Counted from the stretch's first letter, positions 1-9,027 are shown. The stretch is 64,000 nt of DNA from Oscillospiraceae bacterium (GCA_015067565.1 SVMF01000011.1:1-64000), one strand, 5' to 3'. Notes: generated from the sequence alone by a model not told the origin. Numbers and translations: made by a program.

Positions 1-52
1 CGGTGTCCACGATTTCAAATATTCCTCGTTCCATCTTTCCGCGTTCTAACAT
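1..52 (-). CDS. 5' end of an unidentified minus-strand gene (partial)
   Basis: An open frame starts with ATG at 52-50 on the minus strand and runs off the left edge. The visible N-terminus is MLERGKMERGIFEIVDT. A TATAAT on the minus strand at 71-76 lies a suitable distance upstream, with only a weak -35 region, and the leader carries a GGGTGATGAAAG stretch that is a poor ribosome site. A second ATG at 59-57 is in another frame. Seventeen codons are too few to assign a family, so this is only a likely gene start. Confidence 0.3.
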   Translation of the reverse strand, partial: MLERGKMERGIFEIVDT

Positions 53-89
53 CTTTCATCACCCACAACTATTATACCATATAACGCAG

Positions 90-117
90 AAAAAGCCCAG
101 TATTAACTGAGCTTTTT
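90..117. terminator. Bidirectional terminator-like hairpin
   Basis: An 8-bp stem (94-101 with 106-113, one mismatch) with a 4-nt loop is flanked by five A on the left and five T on the right. It can therefore terminate transcription on either strand. On the minus strand it would end the ylbJ/small-protein transcript. Confidence 0.6.
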
Positions 118-127
118 CGACAGACTG

Positions 128-157
128 CGAGCTGAGTTCGAACTCAGCTCGTTTTTT
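128..157 (+). terminator. Perfect 24-bp palindrome followed by a T run
   Basis: Positions 128-151 form a perfect inverted repeat (CGAGCTGAGTTC and its complement), followed by six T at 152-157. It has the form of a plus-strand Rho-independent terminator, but no plus-strand gene is visible upstream. On the minus strand there is no T tract. It may block antisense transcription or belong to the intergenic repeat seen at 113-127 and 47250-47263. Confidence 0.5.
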
Positions 158-161
158 ATGA

Positions 162-371
162 TCACAGGGAAAAATCGACACGATCGTATTCTTCAAAATC
201 CTGCGGTTTTGCTTTTGGGGGAGTTCTCTTCAAAGGATCATACTTAAACTTCCTGCAGTGACCCGTCGAGTTGAGCATTCCTTTTTTTGCACACAGAATG
301 GTGGTTTCGTCGATCTTTGCGGCGTGAACACAGTAGGAACAGGACTTTTCGATTTTCTTGCGAAACAGCAT
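162..371 (-). CDS. Small cysteine-rich conserved clostridial protein (unknown function)
   Basis: The product is 69 aa with four cysteines arranged as CSYC near residue 11, then one Cys near 27 and one near 39, ending in the segment HCRKFKYDPLKR. The spacing suggests a small metal-binding domain, but this is inference. I recall similar short proteins in Clostridia and know no function. The gene follows ylbJ on the same strand by 19 bp, so the two may be co-transcribed and end at the hairpin at 90-117. Confidence 0.6.
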   Translation of the reverse strand: MLFRKKIEKSCSYCVHAAKIDETTILCAKKGMLNSTGHCRKFKYDPLKRTPPKAKPQDFEEYDRVDFSL

Positions 372-390
372 AATCTCACCTCTGCTTGTA

Positions 391-1320
391 TTATACTATA
401 ACTTTCTGCTTTTTTCTACCCCATTTTTTACAAATGTTTGAAAAAACACAAACTGTCAACCAAAGAAGCAGACTAAAACAGAAAAAGGCGATACCAATAT
501 GAAATGAATATGCCAGCTGCGCACTGATGAGCCCGTGCAGGAGTTTTTCTGCAAAATAATGATGGACATTCAAACCAACCGATTTCCAAAGGGTCATAGC
601 CTGCATATGCACACAGAATCCGCCCCATCCCATCAAGAAAGCAGCTATAACAAAACTGTTGGGTGTTGCACTGAGACGACTGATGCCGCTTGTCAGCTCA
701 AAAGACCCAAACAAGATCGCTTGTGGCAGATGTTCTGCCATCGGCAGCGTTTCAAGGATTGTGGAAAAGGACTGAAACAATGTAACAAGTGCACAGATTT
801 GCAGCATGGAGGTGCACGATGCACCAACCGCATCTGAGAAGCTCTGCGCAAAGGACTTTTTGTTTGACACGATTGGCTGTACGGTAATTTTCTTCGCATT
901 AGGTGCAAACAACATTGCGCAGATGATTGCCGAGAATACATGAATTGCATATAAGACCAACCCGAGGCGCACATCCCCAAAAATGCTGCCAATCAGGCCG
1001 ATGAAAAATCCGGGGCCAGAATTGTTACAAAATACGATGGCTTGTTCTGCGGATCTTTTTGTAAGTATTCGCTCCTGATACATGGAACAAACGGTTGCAA
1101 CTCCAACGGGATAACCTCCGAGCAGACTGAAAACGAAAGCATACAATAGCCGATTCCTGATCCGCACTTGCTGCGAGGACAGCACTTTTGCCGCAAACAG
1201 AAATGGAAATAATGCAGGAACGACCGCTTTGGCACAAATTTGAAGCCCCCGTGCGCAACCCTCCGCCGCAGAAGAAGGGAAGAGAATCAGAAGAAACATG
1301 AGCGCTATCGCAATAAACAT
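391..1320 (-). CDS. ylbJ: Sporulation integral membrane protein YlbJ
   Basis: The 309-aa protein is strongly hydrophobic, with an N-terminal membrane segment and several further helices, and contains the GxxPVGVATV and NNSGPGFFIG type segments of the nucleoside-recognition ('gate') fold seen in YlbJ. In Bacillus subtilis YlbJ is made in the mother cell under sigma-E and is needed for heat-resistant spores. This protein is shorter than the roughly 400-aa Bacillus protein. The ATG at 1320 is preceded by a GGGTGATG ribosome site. It is divergent from yqfC, another sporulation gene, across only 67 bp. Confidence 0.85.
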   Translation of the reverse strand: MFIAIALMFLLILFPSSAAEGCARGLQICAKAVVPALFPFLFAAKVLSSQQVRIRNRLLYAFVFSLLGGYPVGVATVCSMYQERILTKRSAEQAIVFCNNSGPGFFIGLIGSIFGDVRLGLVLYAIHVFSAIICAMLFAPNAKKITVQPIVSNKKSFAQSFSDAVGASCTSMLQICALVTLFQSFSTILETLPMAEHLPQAILFGSFELTSGISRLSATPNSFVIAAFLMGWGGFCVHMQAMTLWKSVGLNVHHYFAEKLLHGLISAQLAYSFHIGIAFFCFSLLLWLTVCVFSNICKKWGRKKQKVIV

Positions 1321-1363
1321 AACATCACCCGCTTTTTATATATGCAACAATGAGCCAAGCTTG

Positions 1364-1371
1364 CATACAAT
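1364..1371 (+). promoter_or_regulatory. Candidate sigma-E type -10 element upstream of yqfC
   Basis: The octamer CATACAAT matches the -10 consensus of Bacillus sigma-E promoters. It lies in the 67-bp gap between ylbJ and yqfC, both expected sigma-E genes. The -35 element is less clear (ATGCAACAAT region), and the distance to the chosen yqfC start is short. Inference from consensus only. Confidence 0.35.
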
Positions 1372-1387
1372 GTCCATGGGTGATAAC

Positions 1388-1654
1388 ATGAAAAAAGATT
1401 TTGCAACAACCGTAGGAGAATCGCTCTCGCTCCCGGCCGAGGCTATCAGCAATGTGGCTTTGATCCAGCTGCGCGGCAGAAGGAGCCTGAGCATTGAGCA
1501 CCACAGCGGCATTGGATTGTATACGGATGAGGAAATACGAATCCACACAAAGCAGGGCATCCTTTGCGTATATGGCAGAGGACTAAAAATGGTCTGTATG
1601 CAGAGCCGATATATGGAGCTTCGCGGCACCATTGACCGTCTGGAGTGGGTGTGA
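1388..1654 (+). CDS. yqfC: Sporulation protein YqfC
   Basis: The 88-aa product matches YqfC in length (about 93 aa in Bacillus) and in pattern: an MKK start, a SLPAEAI segment, then a beta-rich domain with GIGLYTDEEIRI and LRGTIDRLEWV at the end. The frame is open further upstream, but the ATG at 1388 gives the normal N-terminus. YqfC is a sporulation protein made in the mother cell; its biochemical role is not known. It overlaps or abuts yqfD, the usual partner. Confidence 0.85.
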   Translation: MKKDFATTVGESLSLPAEAISNVALIQLRGRRSLSIEHHSGIGLYTDEEIRIHTKQGILCVYGRGLKMVCMQSRYMELRGTIDRLEWV

Positions 1655-1656
1655 AG

Positions 1657-2850
1657 ATGGAAGAGCTGCGATTTTTTCTAAGTCGGACGGAGCTTGAGCT
1701 TTTGGGTGCGAACATCAGCGAGACCTTGAATGTGCTGATGCAAAAGAACATTCCTTTTCGGGATATGAATCAAATCGATGCGCAGCGTTGTCGCATTCGT
1801 GTCTGTTCGCAGCACATAGAAGAGATACAAAAACTTGCGCTGAGCTGCTATTGCCAGGTGCGTGTGATCGGGCGAAGCGGCATTTGGGAGATTTTCAAAA
1901 AGCTTCTGAAACGGCCTTGTTTGCTGATAGGCTGCGCTGCAGCTATTTTCATGAGTTTTTATTTGCAAACCTTTGTACTTATGATGGATGTCAGCGGAAA
2001 CGAAAAGCTGCATGAGCAGCAGATTCTCCGTGCCCTACAGGAGGTTGACATTCAATTCGGCAGCAGAGGAGCGCAGATCGATCCGCAACTGACCAAGCAC
2101 CGAATGCTCTCGAAGCTGCCACAGCTTTCCTGGATCGGTGTGAACCGAAGTGGGTGCAAGCTCAACATTCTCGTAACAGAGAGAACTGTATTTCATGATG
2201 AGAAAGAAAAAATACCTGCTGCCAATATTATTGCATCGAGGGACGCAACGCTGAGTGAGCTGATCGTCTCGGAGGGAATGAAGCTGTGCAAGGTTGGCGA
2301 CAGTGTCAAAAAGGGTCAGATCCTGGTTTCCGGCTTTGAAGACTACGGACTTTTCCTGAAGGCTGTGTGTGCCGAAGCAGAAATTTACGGTCAGACCTGG
2401 TACTCGGGAATGCTGGCAACACCATTAAAAACGAGAAGAAAATGCTACACCGGCAGGTCGTGGAAGGAATATTCGCTGATCATCGGAAGAAAAAGAATAA
2501 ATTTGTGTACAAACAGTAGCTTTTTGGGTATGACTTGTGATAAAATAGTGAGCGTAAAAGAATTACGGCTGCAGAATTTTGCCATTCCTATCCGTTTGGA
2601 GGAGGTAACCTGCCGAGAATACACACTCTACGAAGAACTCACGGATACGCAGCAGCGGAGAAAAGAGCTGGAGTTTGCATGGAAGGAGCTGGTCCGCTCG
2701 CAGATGCTGGCTGGCAAGATCCTGAGTACGCAGTGCAGTTTTTCTGTGACAGATGAGCTTCTCATTCTCTGCGCAAGTAGCACCTGCAACGAGATGATCG
2801 CTCGTCGTATGCCGATGGAGCCGTTATTTAAAGGAGATAGCTATGAGTGA
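1657..2850 (+). CDS. yqfD: Sporulation protein YqfD
   Basis: The product of about 397 aa has the YqfD layout: a soluble N-terminal part, one transmembrane segment near residues 85-105 (CLLIGCAAAIFMSFYLQTF), and an extracytoplasmic part containing the VSGN and LPQLSWIGVN segments. Bacillus YqfD is a sigma-E-dependent protein needed for efficient sporulation. GTG codons at 1645 and 1651 are alternative starts; the ATG at 1657 lies 2 nt after the yqfC stop with GGAG 11 nt upstream. The gene overlaps phoH by 8 bp. Confidence 0.85.
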   Translation: MEELRFFLSRTELELLGANISETLNVLMQKNIPFRDMNQIDAQRCRIRVCSQHIEEIQKLALSCYCQVRVIGRSGIWEIFKKLLKRPCLLIGCAAAIFMSFYLQTFVLMMDVSGNEKLHEQQILRALQEVDIQFGSRGAQIDPQLTKHRMLSKLPQLSWIGVNRSGCKLNILVTERTVFHDEKEKIPAANIIASRDATLSELIVSEGMKLCKVGDSVKKGQILVSGFEDYGLFLKAVCAEAEIYGQTWYSGMLATPLKTRRKCYTGRSWKEYSLIIGRKRINLCTNSSFLGMTCDKIVSVKELRLQNFAIPIRLEEVTCREYTLYEELTDTQQRRKELEFAWKELVRSQMLAGKILSTQCSFSVTDELLILCASSTCNEMIARRMPMEPLFKGDSYE

Positions 2851-3832
2851 AAGAATCATCAATGCAGAACGCATTGAGCAAATTATTAATGTATTCGGGT
2901 CGTTTGACGAAAATATCAAACGCATCGAACAGACCTACGGTGTAAAGATCACGAACCGCGGCACGGAACTCAAGATCAGCGGCGACGAGGAGTCTGCTGA
3001 TAAGGGCGCACGAGCCATCGAGGGACTTTTGACCTTAGCTGCTAAGGGTGAGACGATTGACGAGCAGAAGGTTCGCTATTTGATCGACCTTGTTTCTTCC
3101 GGCAACGATGACAAGATCGGTGAGATGGCGAAGGATGTCGTGTGCATCACCGCAAAGGGTAAGCCGATCAAGGCAAAGACCATCGGTCAGCAGCGCTATA
3201 TGAAAGCGATCCAGAAAAATACGATCACGATCGGTGTCGGCCCGGCCGGTACCGGCAAAACCTATCTGGCTGTAGCTGCGGCCGTTGCGGCATTCCGTGC
3301 CAAAACAGTCAATCGTATCATTCTGACAAGACCTGCCGTTGAGGCAGGTGAGCGCCTCGGCTTCCTGCCGGGCGATCTGCAGAACAAGGTCGATCCGTAT
3401 TTGCGTCCTTTATATGATGCACTTTATGATATGCTCGGTGCAGAGACCTATCAGAAATATCTGGAGCGTGGAAACATCGAGGTTGCTCCGCTTGCGTATA
3501 TGCGTGGCCGCACATTGGATGATAGCTTCATCATCCTTGACGAGGCACAGAATACGACACGCGAACAAATGAAAATGTTCCTGACGCGACTCGGCTTTGG
3601 CTCAAAGATCGTGATCACGGGCGATGTTACGCAGATCGACTTGCCGAGCGATAAAACCAGCGGCCTGAAGGATGCAGTTCGTATTTTGGAGGATATTCCT
3701 GATATTGCGATCTGCAAACTCACCGCAAGCGATGTTGTCCGTCATGCGTTGGTACAGCGCATCATTGCCGCCTATGAAAGCGGCGAGAAGAAGCAGCTGC
3801 CCGCACCGAAGAAAGTTTACAGAAAGAAGTAA
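2843..3832 (+). CDS. phoH: PhoH family ATPase
   Basis: The 329-aa protein has an N-terminal KH-like region and a PhoH ATPase domain, with Walker A GPAGTGKT at residues 133-140 and Walker B ILDEAQN at 230-237. PhoH-type proteins are cytoplasmic P-loop ATPases linked to RNA metabolism, and in Firmicutes phoH is regularly followed by ybeY, as here. The start has a good AAGGAG site inside the end of yqfD. Length and motifs are normal. Confidence 0.9.
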   Translation: MSERIINAERIEQIINVFGSFDENIKRIEQTYGVKITNRGTELKISGDEESADKGARAIEGLLTLAAKGETIDEQKVRYLIDLVSSGNDDKIGEMAKDVVCITAKGKPIKAKTIGQQRYMKAIQKNTITIGVGPAGTGKTYLAVAAAVAAFRAKTVNRIILTRPAVEAGERLGFLPGDLQNKVDPYLRPLYDALYDMLGAETYQKYLERGNIEVAPLAYMRGRTLDDSFIILDEAQNTTREQMKMFLTRLGFGSKIVITGDVTQIDLPSDKTSGLKDAVRILEDIPDIAICKLTASDVVRHALVQRIIAAYESGEKKQLPAPKKVYRKK

Positions 3833-3836
3833 GAAT

Positions 3837-4331
3837 ATGAAGCATCGGATTATTGTCCGCTATGCGGATCAACAATTGAAAAATCCTGGCCTCACGATCC
3901 ATCTCAACCGCTGTATTTCTGCCACACTGGAAGCGCAGGGGATTACGGTGCCGTGTGAGATCAATGTGCTGATCACCGATGATCCGGGCATTCGTGCGAT
4001 CAATCTGGCCTCACGCGGAATCGACAAGGAGACGGATGTGCTGTCCTTTCCCATGTTTGACTTTAAGGCAGGGGAGTTTCCCAAGGATGTCTCGACTTAT
4101 ATCGATCCGCAGACGGGACTTCTGCCGTTGGGCGACATGGCGATCTCTATCGAACGAGCCAAGGATCAGGCCAAGCGTTTTGAAAACACGCTCAAGCGTG
4201 AGGTCGGCTATTTGACGATCCATTCCATTTTGCACCTTCTCGGCTACGATCATATGGACGAGGGCGAGCAGAAGAAGCAGATGCGTCTGCGTGAAGAACT
4301 GATCGCTGCACAGCTGGATATATTGAGATGA
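3837..4331 (+). CDS. ybeY: Endoribonuclease YbeY (rRNA maturation factor)
   Basis: The 164-aa protein carries the UPF0054 zinc motif HxxxHxxxxxH at His129, His133 and His139 (HSILHLLGYDH). YbeY is a metal-dependent RNase involved in 16S rRNA 3' processing and ribosome quality control. The frame is open upstream into phoH, but the ATG at 3837 gives the family's normal start. It lies 4 nt after phoH and overlaps the next gene by 4 bp (ATGA). Confidence 0.92.
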   Translation: MKHRIIVRYADQQLKNPGLTIHLNRCISATLEAQGITVPCEINVLITDDPGIRAINLASRGIDKETDVLSFPMFDFKAGEFPKDVSTYIDPQTGLLPLGDMAISIERAKDQAKRFENTLKREVGYLTIHSILHLLGYDHMDEGEQKKQMRLREELIAAQLDILR

Positions 4332-4837
4332 TCACATTCAAAAAAGCGGATTATGAGGATCTGCCCGTCCTGGCTGAGACCAGGCGACTTGTGTGGGAAA
4401 CGACATACCGCGGGATCTATCCCGACGAGATGATGGATCAATTTGACTATGCTTGGCATATGGTAAGAGACCGCAGACGCATGGAGGATCCGAAGCAGAG
4501 CTTCTACCTTGCCATGGACGGGGAGCACTGTGTCGGATATTTCTACTATGGTACGCCACACGTCGATTATAAGGACTTTGCATTTTGTCTGAATTCCTTG
4601 TACTTTTTGCCGCAGTACCATGGCCGTGGCCTCGGTCGCAGGGCATTTGAATTTGTCAAAAATGCTTGTCGAGAGCAAGGCTACGATAAATTCTTCAACT
4701 GCTGCAACGTGCACAATCTCAAGGCGCAGGGCTTTTATCGAAAGATGGGTGGAACCGTCGGAAAAATCGATTCCGGCCACAGCAACAAAGCGGAAGATCA
4801 GATGTATTTTGAATATTACTTAGGAGAAACATTATGA
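4328..4837 (+). CDS. GNAT family N-acetyltransferase
   Basis: This 169-aa protein has the acetyl-CoA binding signature of the GNAT fold (QYHGRGLGRRAFEFV, near residues 97-111) followed by the NxxAxxFYxKxG motif (NLKAQGFYRKMGG). The substrate cannot be read from the sequence. It is translationally coupled on both sides, to ybeY and to era, by 4-bp overlaps. It is an insertion into an otherwise conserved core operon and may have been recruited there in this lineage. Confidence 0.85.
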   Translation: MITFKKADYEDLPVLAETRRLVWETTYRGIYPDEMMDQFDYAWHMVRDRRRMEDPKQSFYLAMDGEHCVGYFYYGTPHVDYKDFAFCLNSLYFLPQYHGRGLGRRAFEFVKNACREQGYDKFFNCCNVHNLKAQGFYRKMGGTVGKIDSGHSNKAEDQMYFEYYLGETL

Positions 4838-5718
4838 GTAAAACTGCCATGATCACGATTGCGGGTCGACCGAATGTCGGCAAGTCTACGCTGATGAACC
4901 GATTGGTCGGTGAGAAGATCGCAATTGTTTCCAACAAGCCGCAAACGACGAGAAACCGCATCTCCGGCATTGTCACAAGAGAAGACACGCAGCTTGTTTT
5001 CATTGATACCCCGGGCTTTCATAAGCCTCGTACCAAGCTGGGTGACTACATGGTCAATATCGTGCGCGAAAGCGTGGCGGATGTCGACTTAATCCTCCTG
5101 TTGGTCGAGCCGATTGCCAATATTGGTCCGCAGGAAGAGGCGCTTCTCGCGCAGATTCGCGCATCCGGTGCGCCTGCAATCCTTGTCATCAACAAGATCG
5201 ATACGCTGACGGATAAGGAGTCGCTCTTGTCCGTGATTGCAACCTATTCCGAGGCCTTCGAATTCGAGGCGGTCATTCCCATCTCGGCACGTTATAAAGA
5301 CGGCGTGGAGGGACTTTTGAACGCCTGCGAAAAATTTGCTGTTGACAGTCCGTTCTTTTTCCCTGAAGATGTCACATCGGACCAGCCGGAGCGCCAGGTC
5401 ATGGCCGAGATCATTCGTGAAAAGCTTCTGTGGAACCTTGACCGAGAGATCCCGCACGGAACTGCCGTGGAAATCACGAAGTTTTCCGAACGCGACAGCG
5501 GCGTGATCGATATTGACGCTACGATCTACTGCGAAAAACAGAGTCACAAGGGCATCATCATCGGCAAAAACGGTGCAATGCTCAAAAAGATCAGCTCCGA
5601 CGCGCGCAAGGACTGCGAGCGCTTTATGGGAACCAAGGTCTTTTTGCAAACCTGGGTCAAGGTTAAGGAAAACTGGCGTGACAGCGACTTTTTGATCCGT
5701 AATTTCGGCTACGAATAA
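4834..5718 (+). CDS. era: GTPase Era
   Basis: The 294-aa protein has the Era domains: G1 GRPNVGKST (11-19), G3 DTPG (58-61), G4 NKID (120-123), and a C-terminal KH RNA-binding domain with GIIIGKNGAMLKKI. Era binds the 3' end of 16S rRNA and assists 30S subunit assembly. Length is normal. It overlaps the preceding GNAT gene by 4 bp and is followed by yqzL and recO, the common Firmicutes order. Confidence 0.95.
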   Translation: MSKTAMITIAGRPNVGKSTLMNRLVGEKIAIVSNKPQTTRNRISGIVTREDTQLVFIDTPGFHKPRTKLGDYMVNIVRESVADVDLILLLVEPIANIGPQEEALLAQIRASGAPAILVINKIDTLTDKESLLSVIATYSEAFEFEAVIPISARYKDGVEGLLNACEKFAVDSPFFFPEDVTSDQPERQVMAEIIREKLLWNLDREIPHGTAVEITKFSERDSGVIDIDATIYCEKQSHKGIIIGKNGAMLKKISSDARKDCERFMGTKVFLQTWVKVKENWRDSDFLIRNFGYE

Positions 5719-5787
5719 CAATTATTTCATTGAATGACTTTCTCTGTATCCGCAAAAGCTACAACAAAAGGATGTGGAGGGAACACG

Positions 5788-5907
5788 ATGGATGCGGCAT
5801 TTTTTTGGAGTCTATTTCTCGATACCGGAGCGCCGGAGGCCTATTTGTTGTACCAGCGTGAAAAGCAACGAAATGCGAGTGCGATGAAAGATGTATTTGA
5901 AAACTGA
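5788..5907 (+). CDS. yqzL: YqzL family small protein
   Basis: A 39-aa frame starts with ATG at 5788 after a strong GTGGAGG ribosome site. It reads MDAAFFWSLFLDTG, then APEAYLLYQREKQ. This matches the short YqzL proteins found between era and recO in Firmicutes, which share an aromatic N-terminus and a G-x-(x)-AYLL segment. Function is unknown. The frame overlaps the start of recO by 17 bp, which suggests translational coupling. It is short enough to be missed by automated gene finding. Confidence 0.75.
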   Translation: MDAAFFWSLFLDTGAPEAYLLYQREKQRNASAMKDVFEN

Positions 5908-6628
5908 GGGGATCGTCTTGCGTGAGGTCCAGTATAAGGACAATGACAAGCTTTTGACGGTTCTGACAAAGGATTTTGGAAAGATCACCGTGAAGGCCGT
6001 GGGGGTCAAATCCGGCCGAAGCCGACTGAAGGCAGGTTGCCAGCTTCTGGCCTTCTCCGAGCTGACGATGATTGAGCGTCAGGGAAGACTTACGCTGACG
6101 GAGATCAACGTCCGTGAGCTGTTTTCCGAGCTGCTGAATGATTTGGAGCTGTTTTCTCTTGCAAGCTACTTTGCTCAGGTGTGTGATGCGGTTGCGCAGG
6201 AGGAAGACCTGAATGCGCCCATGCTTTCGCTGCTGCTTAACTGCCTTTATGCCTTGGCTAAGCTAAAAAAACCACAACTTATGGTCAAAGCGGTGTTTGA
6301 ACTGCGACTCATGTGCATCACGGGATTTTTGCCCGATCTGGGTGGCTGCGTGGTTTGCGGGAATGTCGATGCAGACCGCTTTAACATCACACAGGGAATG
6401 CTGCAATGCCATGACTGTTCGACCGGAGGCGAGATTCGCCTGCCGATGAGTCGGGCAACCCTTGAAGCGATGCGCTACATCGCCTTCTGTGATGCAAGGC
6501 AGCTGTTTTCTTTTCAGCTTACCGAGGGTGCTCTTTTGCAGCTGGGCGGCATCACGGAGAGCTATCTTTCCACGCGTCTGGAGAGAGGTTTTTCTACATT
6601 GGATTTTTATAAATCGCTACAGATATGA
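5891..6628 (+). CDS. recO: DNA repair protein RecO
   Basis: The 245-aa product shows the RecO architecture: an N-terminal OB fold beginning MYLKTEGIVLREVQYKDNDK, a helical domain, and a zinc site with CVVC near residue 155 and CHDC near 175. RecO loads RecA on SSB-coated DNA in the RecFOR recombination repair pathway. The start lies within yqzL, and the ribosome site is weak, consistent with coupling. mutS2 follows by 10 bp. Confidence 0.92.
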   Translation: MYLKTEGIVLREVQYKDNDKLLTVLTKDFGKITVKAVGVKSGRSRLKAGCQLLAFSELTMIERQGRLTLTEINVRELFSELLNDLELFSLASYFAQVCDAVAQEEDLNAPMLSLLLNCLYALAKLKKPQLMVKAVFELRLMCITGFLPDLGGCVVCGNVDADRFNITQGMLQCHDCSTGGEIRLPMSRATLEAMRYIAFCDARQLFSFQLTEGALLQLGGITESYLSTRLERGFSTLDFYKSLQI

Positions 6629-6638
6629 GGACATAATT

Positions 6639-9011
6639 ATGACAGAATTATTTGAAAAATCAATCAAAAAATTGGAACTGGATGCCGTGCTGGAAAGGCT
6701 TGCCGAGTGTGCAAATTCTGACGAGGGCAAGGAACAGTGCATGAAGATCGTTCCTTTGACGGATGCAGAGGAGATTGGACTGCTGCAGAAGCAGACTACT
6801 GCTGCAGTGAAGCTGATCTCTCTGAAGGGATCGCCGGGATTTCACTCGCTCAAAGACATCCGATCGTCGTTGGAGCGTGCTGACCGCGGTGGCTGCTTGA
6901 CGCCAAAGGAGCTTCTGAGGATCGCAGGTGTTCTGAAATGCATCAGCAAGACACGGGCTTATTATAACGGTGACTATTTGCAGACCAATCTGGATCTCTA
7001 TTTTCAGGCCCTGACCCCGAACCGTTACTTAGAGGAGAAGATCTCCAATACCATCATTTCCGAAGAGGAAATTGCCGATTCCGCCAGTAGTGAGCTTGCC
7101 GACATTCGTCGACATATGCGCGTTCAGAGCGCAAAGGTGAAGGAGAGCCTGCAGAAGATCATTACATCCCCGACCTATTCCAAGTACCTGCGTGATCCGA
7201 TCATCACGCTGCGTGGGGACCGCTATGTTGTGCCTGTCAAGAGCGAACACAAGGGTGAAATTCCCGGCCTCGTGCACGACATTTCTTCCTCCGGCGGAAC
7301 CGTGTTCATCGAGCCGATGAGTGCGGTCAATGCAAACAATGCGCTGCGTGAGCTGGCCATTCGGGAGAAAAAGGAGATCGAACGCATCTTGGCCGAGCTG
7401 TCGGCTGAGGCAGCTTCCTTCCGTGAGGGCATTTGCTCGAGCTATGAGATACTGGTTCTGCTGGATATCATCTTTGCCAAGGGACGGTTGTCACTCAGAA
7501 TGGATGCCATGGAGCCTGAGATCCGTACCAATGCATCCATTGAGCTTCGCAGGGCAAGACACCCACTGATTGAGCCCAAGAGTGTGGTTCCGATCACGGT
7601 GCGCCTCGGTGTAGACTTCGATACGCTGATCATCACCGGACCGAACACGGGCGGCAAGACGGTTACTCTCAAAACCCTCGGACTCCTTACATTGATGGCG
7701 CAGTGCGGGCTGCACATCCCGGCCGATCACGGCAGTGCGGTTTCTGTGTTCCAGCGCGTACTTGCTGACATCGGTGACGAGCAGTCCATTGAGCAATCGC
7801 TTTCCACCTTCTCGGCACATATGAAGAATATTGTTGAGATTATCGACGAATGCGACGATGAGACCTTGGTCCTATTTGATGAGCTCGGAGCCGGTACTGA
7901 TCCGACTGAAGGTGCGGCCCTTGCAATGGCTCTGATTGAGTTTTGCAGAAAATGCGGCAGCCGTGTGGCTGCAACCACGCACTATGCGGAACTGAAGCTC
8001 TTTGCTATGCGCACACAGGGTGTTATGAATGCCTCGTGCGAATTTGATGTTCAGACGCTTCGCCCGACCTACAAGCTTTTAATCGGTGTGCCGGGCAAGT
8101 CCAATGCTTTTGCCATTTCCAAGCGTCTGGGTCTGTCCGATGTCATCATAGAAGAGGCCAAGAGTCTGGTCAACGAAAATGACCGTAGCTTCGAGGACGT
8201 ACTCAATCAGCTCGAGCAGCAGCGTCAGCAGATGGAAAATGCTAAGCTTGAGGCAGAGCGCCTGCGCATGGAAACCGAACAAATGCGCGCGCAATCGCAA
8301 GCTTACCACGACGAGATCAAGCGCGAACGCGAGAAGGCTGCGAAGGCAGCAAGAGCGGAAGCACAAATCATCATCGACAATGCTCGCCGTGCAGCCAACG
8401 AGGTTGCTGAGGAGCTCAAGCAAATGCGCAAGCAGATGAAGGATACGGCTGATGCCAACGGATACAATATCCGCCAGGCCGAGCTGCGCAGAAAGCTCAA
8501 CGAGGCCGAAGAAAATGTCAGCGAAAAGGCTCCCGAGCCTGAGCGCCCCAAACCCACCAGAGAGATCCGAGTGGGAGATACGGTGGAGCTGCTTCGCTTT
8601 GGCACGAGGGCAAGCGTTCTTGAAATTAAAAAGGATGGAAGCTATCTGCTCCAGGCCGGCATTATGAAGGTTTCGGCCCAGCCAGACGAGGTCTACCTGA
8701 TCGAAGAGAAGAATGTACAGGCCAAGAAGATCATTGAACGGACGCAAAGAGAGTTCCGTTCTCATGCAGCTCCGACCGAGCTGGATCTGCGTGGCATGAG
8801 CGTAGGGGAGGCGATTGCTGTCCTGAGTAATTTCCTCGACGGTGCGATGCTGGCAAATCTTGCAAGTGTTCGCATCATCCACGGAAAGGGAACCGGGACG
8901 CTCCGCAAGGCTGTGCATGACGAGCTCAAGCGCAACCGCGCGGTCAAAAAATACCGCCTCGGTGTCTACGGAGAGGGCGAAGACGGTGTTACAATTGCAG
9001 AATTGTCGTGA
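6639..9011 (+). CDS. mutS2: MutS2 family protein (endonuclease MutS2 / RqcU)
   Basis: The 790-aa protein has a MutS core with Walker A GPNTGGKT and Walker B DELGAGTDP, a long charged coiled coil in the region 510-640, and a C-terminal Smr domain with LDLRGMSVGEA and HGKGTGTLR. MutS2 proteins lack the mismatch-recognition domain. They are described as suppressors of recombination and, in Bacillus, as acting on collided ribosomes. The frame is open upstream inside recO, but the ATG at 6639 gives the normal N-terminus. Confidence 0.93.
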   Translation: MTELFEKSIKKLELDAVLERLAECANSDEGKEQCMKIVPLTDAEEIGLLQKQTTAAVKLISLKGSPGFHSLKDIRSSLERADRGGCLTPKELLRIAGVLKCISKTRAYYNGDYLQTNLDLYFQALTPNRYLEEKISNTIISEEEIADSASSELADIRRHMRVQSAKVKESLQKIITSPTYSKYLRDPIITLRGDRYVVPVKSEHKGEIPGLVHDISSSGGTVFIEPMSAVNANNALRELAIREKKEIERILAELSAEAASFREGICSSYEILVLLDIIFAKGRLSLRMDAMEPEIRTNASIELRRARHPLIEPKSVVPITVRLGVDFDTLIITGPNTGGKTVTLKTLGLLTLMAQCGLHIPADHGSAVSVFQRVLADIGDEQSIEQSLSTFSAHMKNIVEIIDECDDETLVLFDELGAGTDPTEGAALAMALIEFCRKCGSRVAATTHYAELKLFAMRTQGVMNASCEFDVQTLRPTYKLLIGVPGKSNAFAISKRLGLSDVIIEEAKSLVNENDRSFEDVLNQLEQQRQQMENAKLEAERLRMETEQMRAQSQAYHDEIKREREKAAKAARAEAQIIIDNARRAANEVAEELKQMRKQMKDTADANGYNIRQAELRRKLNEAEENVSEKAPEPERPKPTREIRVGDTVELLRFGTRASVLEIKKDGSYLLQAGIMKVSAQPDEVYLIEEKNVQAKKIIERTQREFRSHAAPTELDLRGMSVGEAIAVLSNFLDGAMLANLASVRIIHGKGTGTLRKAVHDELKRNRAVKKYRLGVYGEGEDGVTIAELS

Positions 9012-9027
9012 TTTTTCGTAAAATCTG

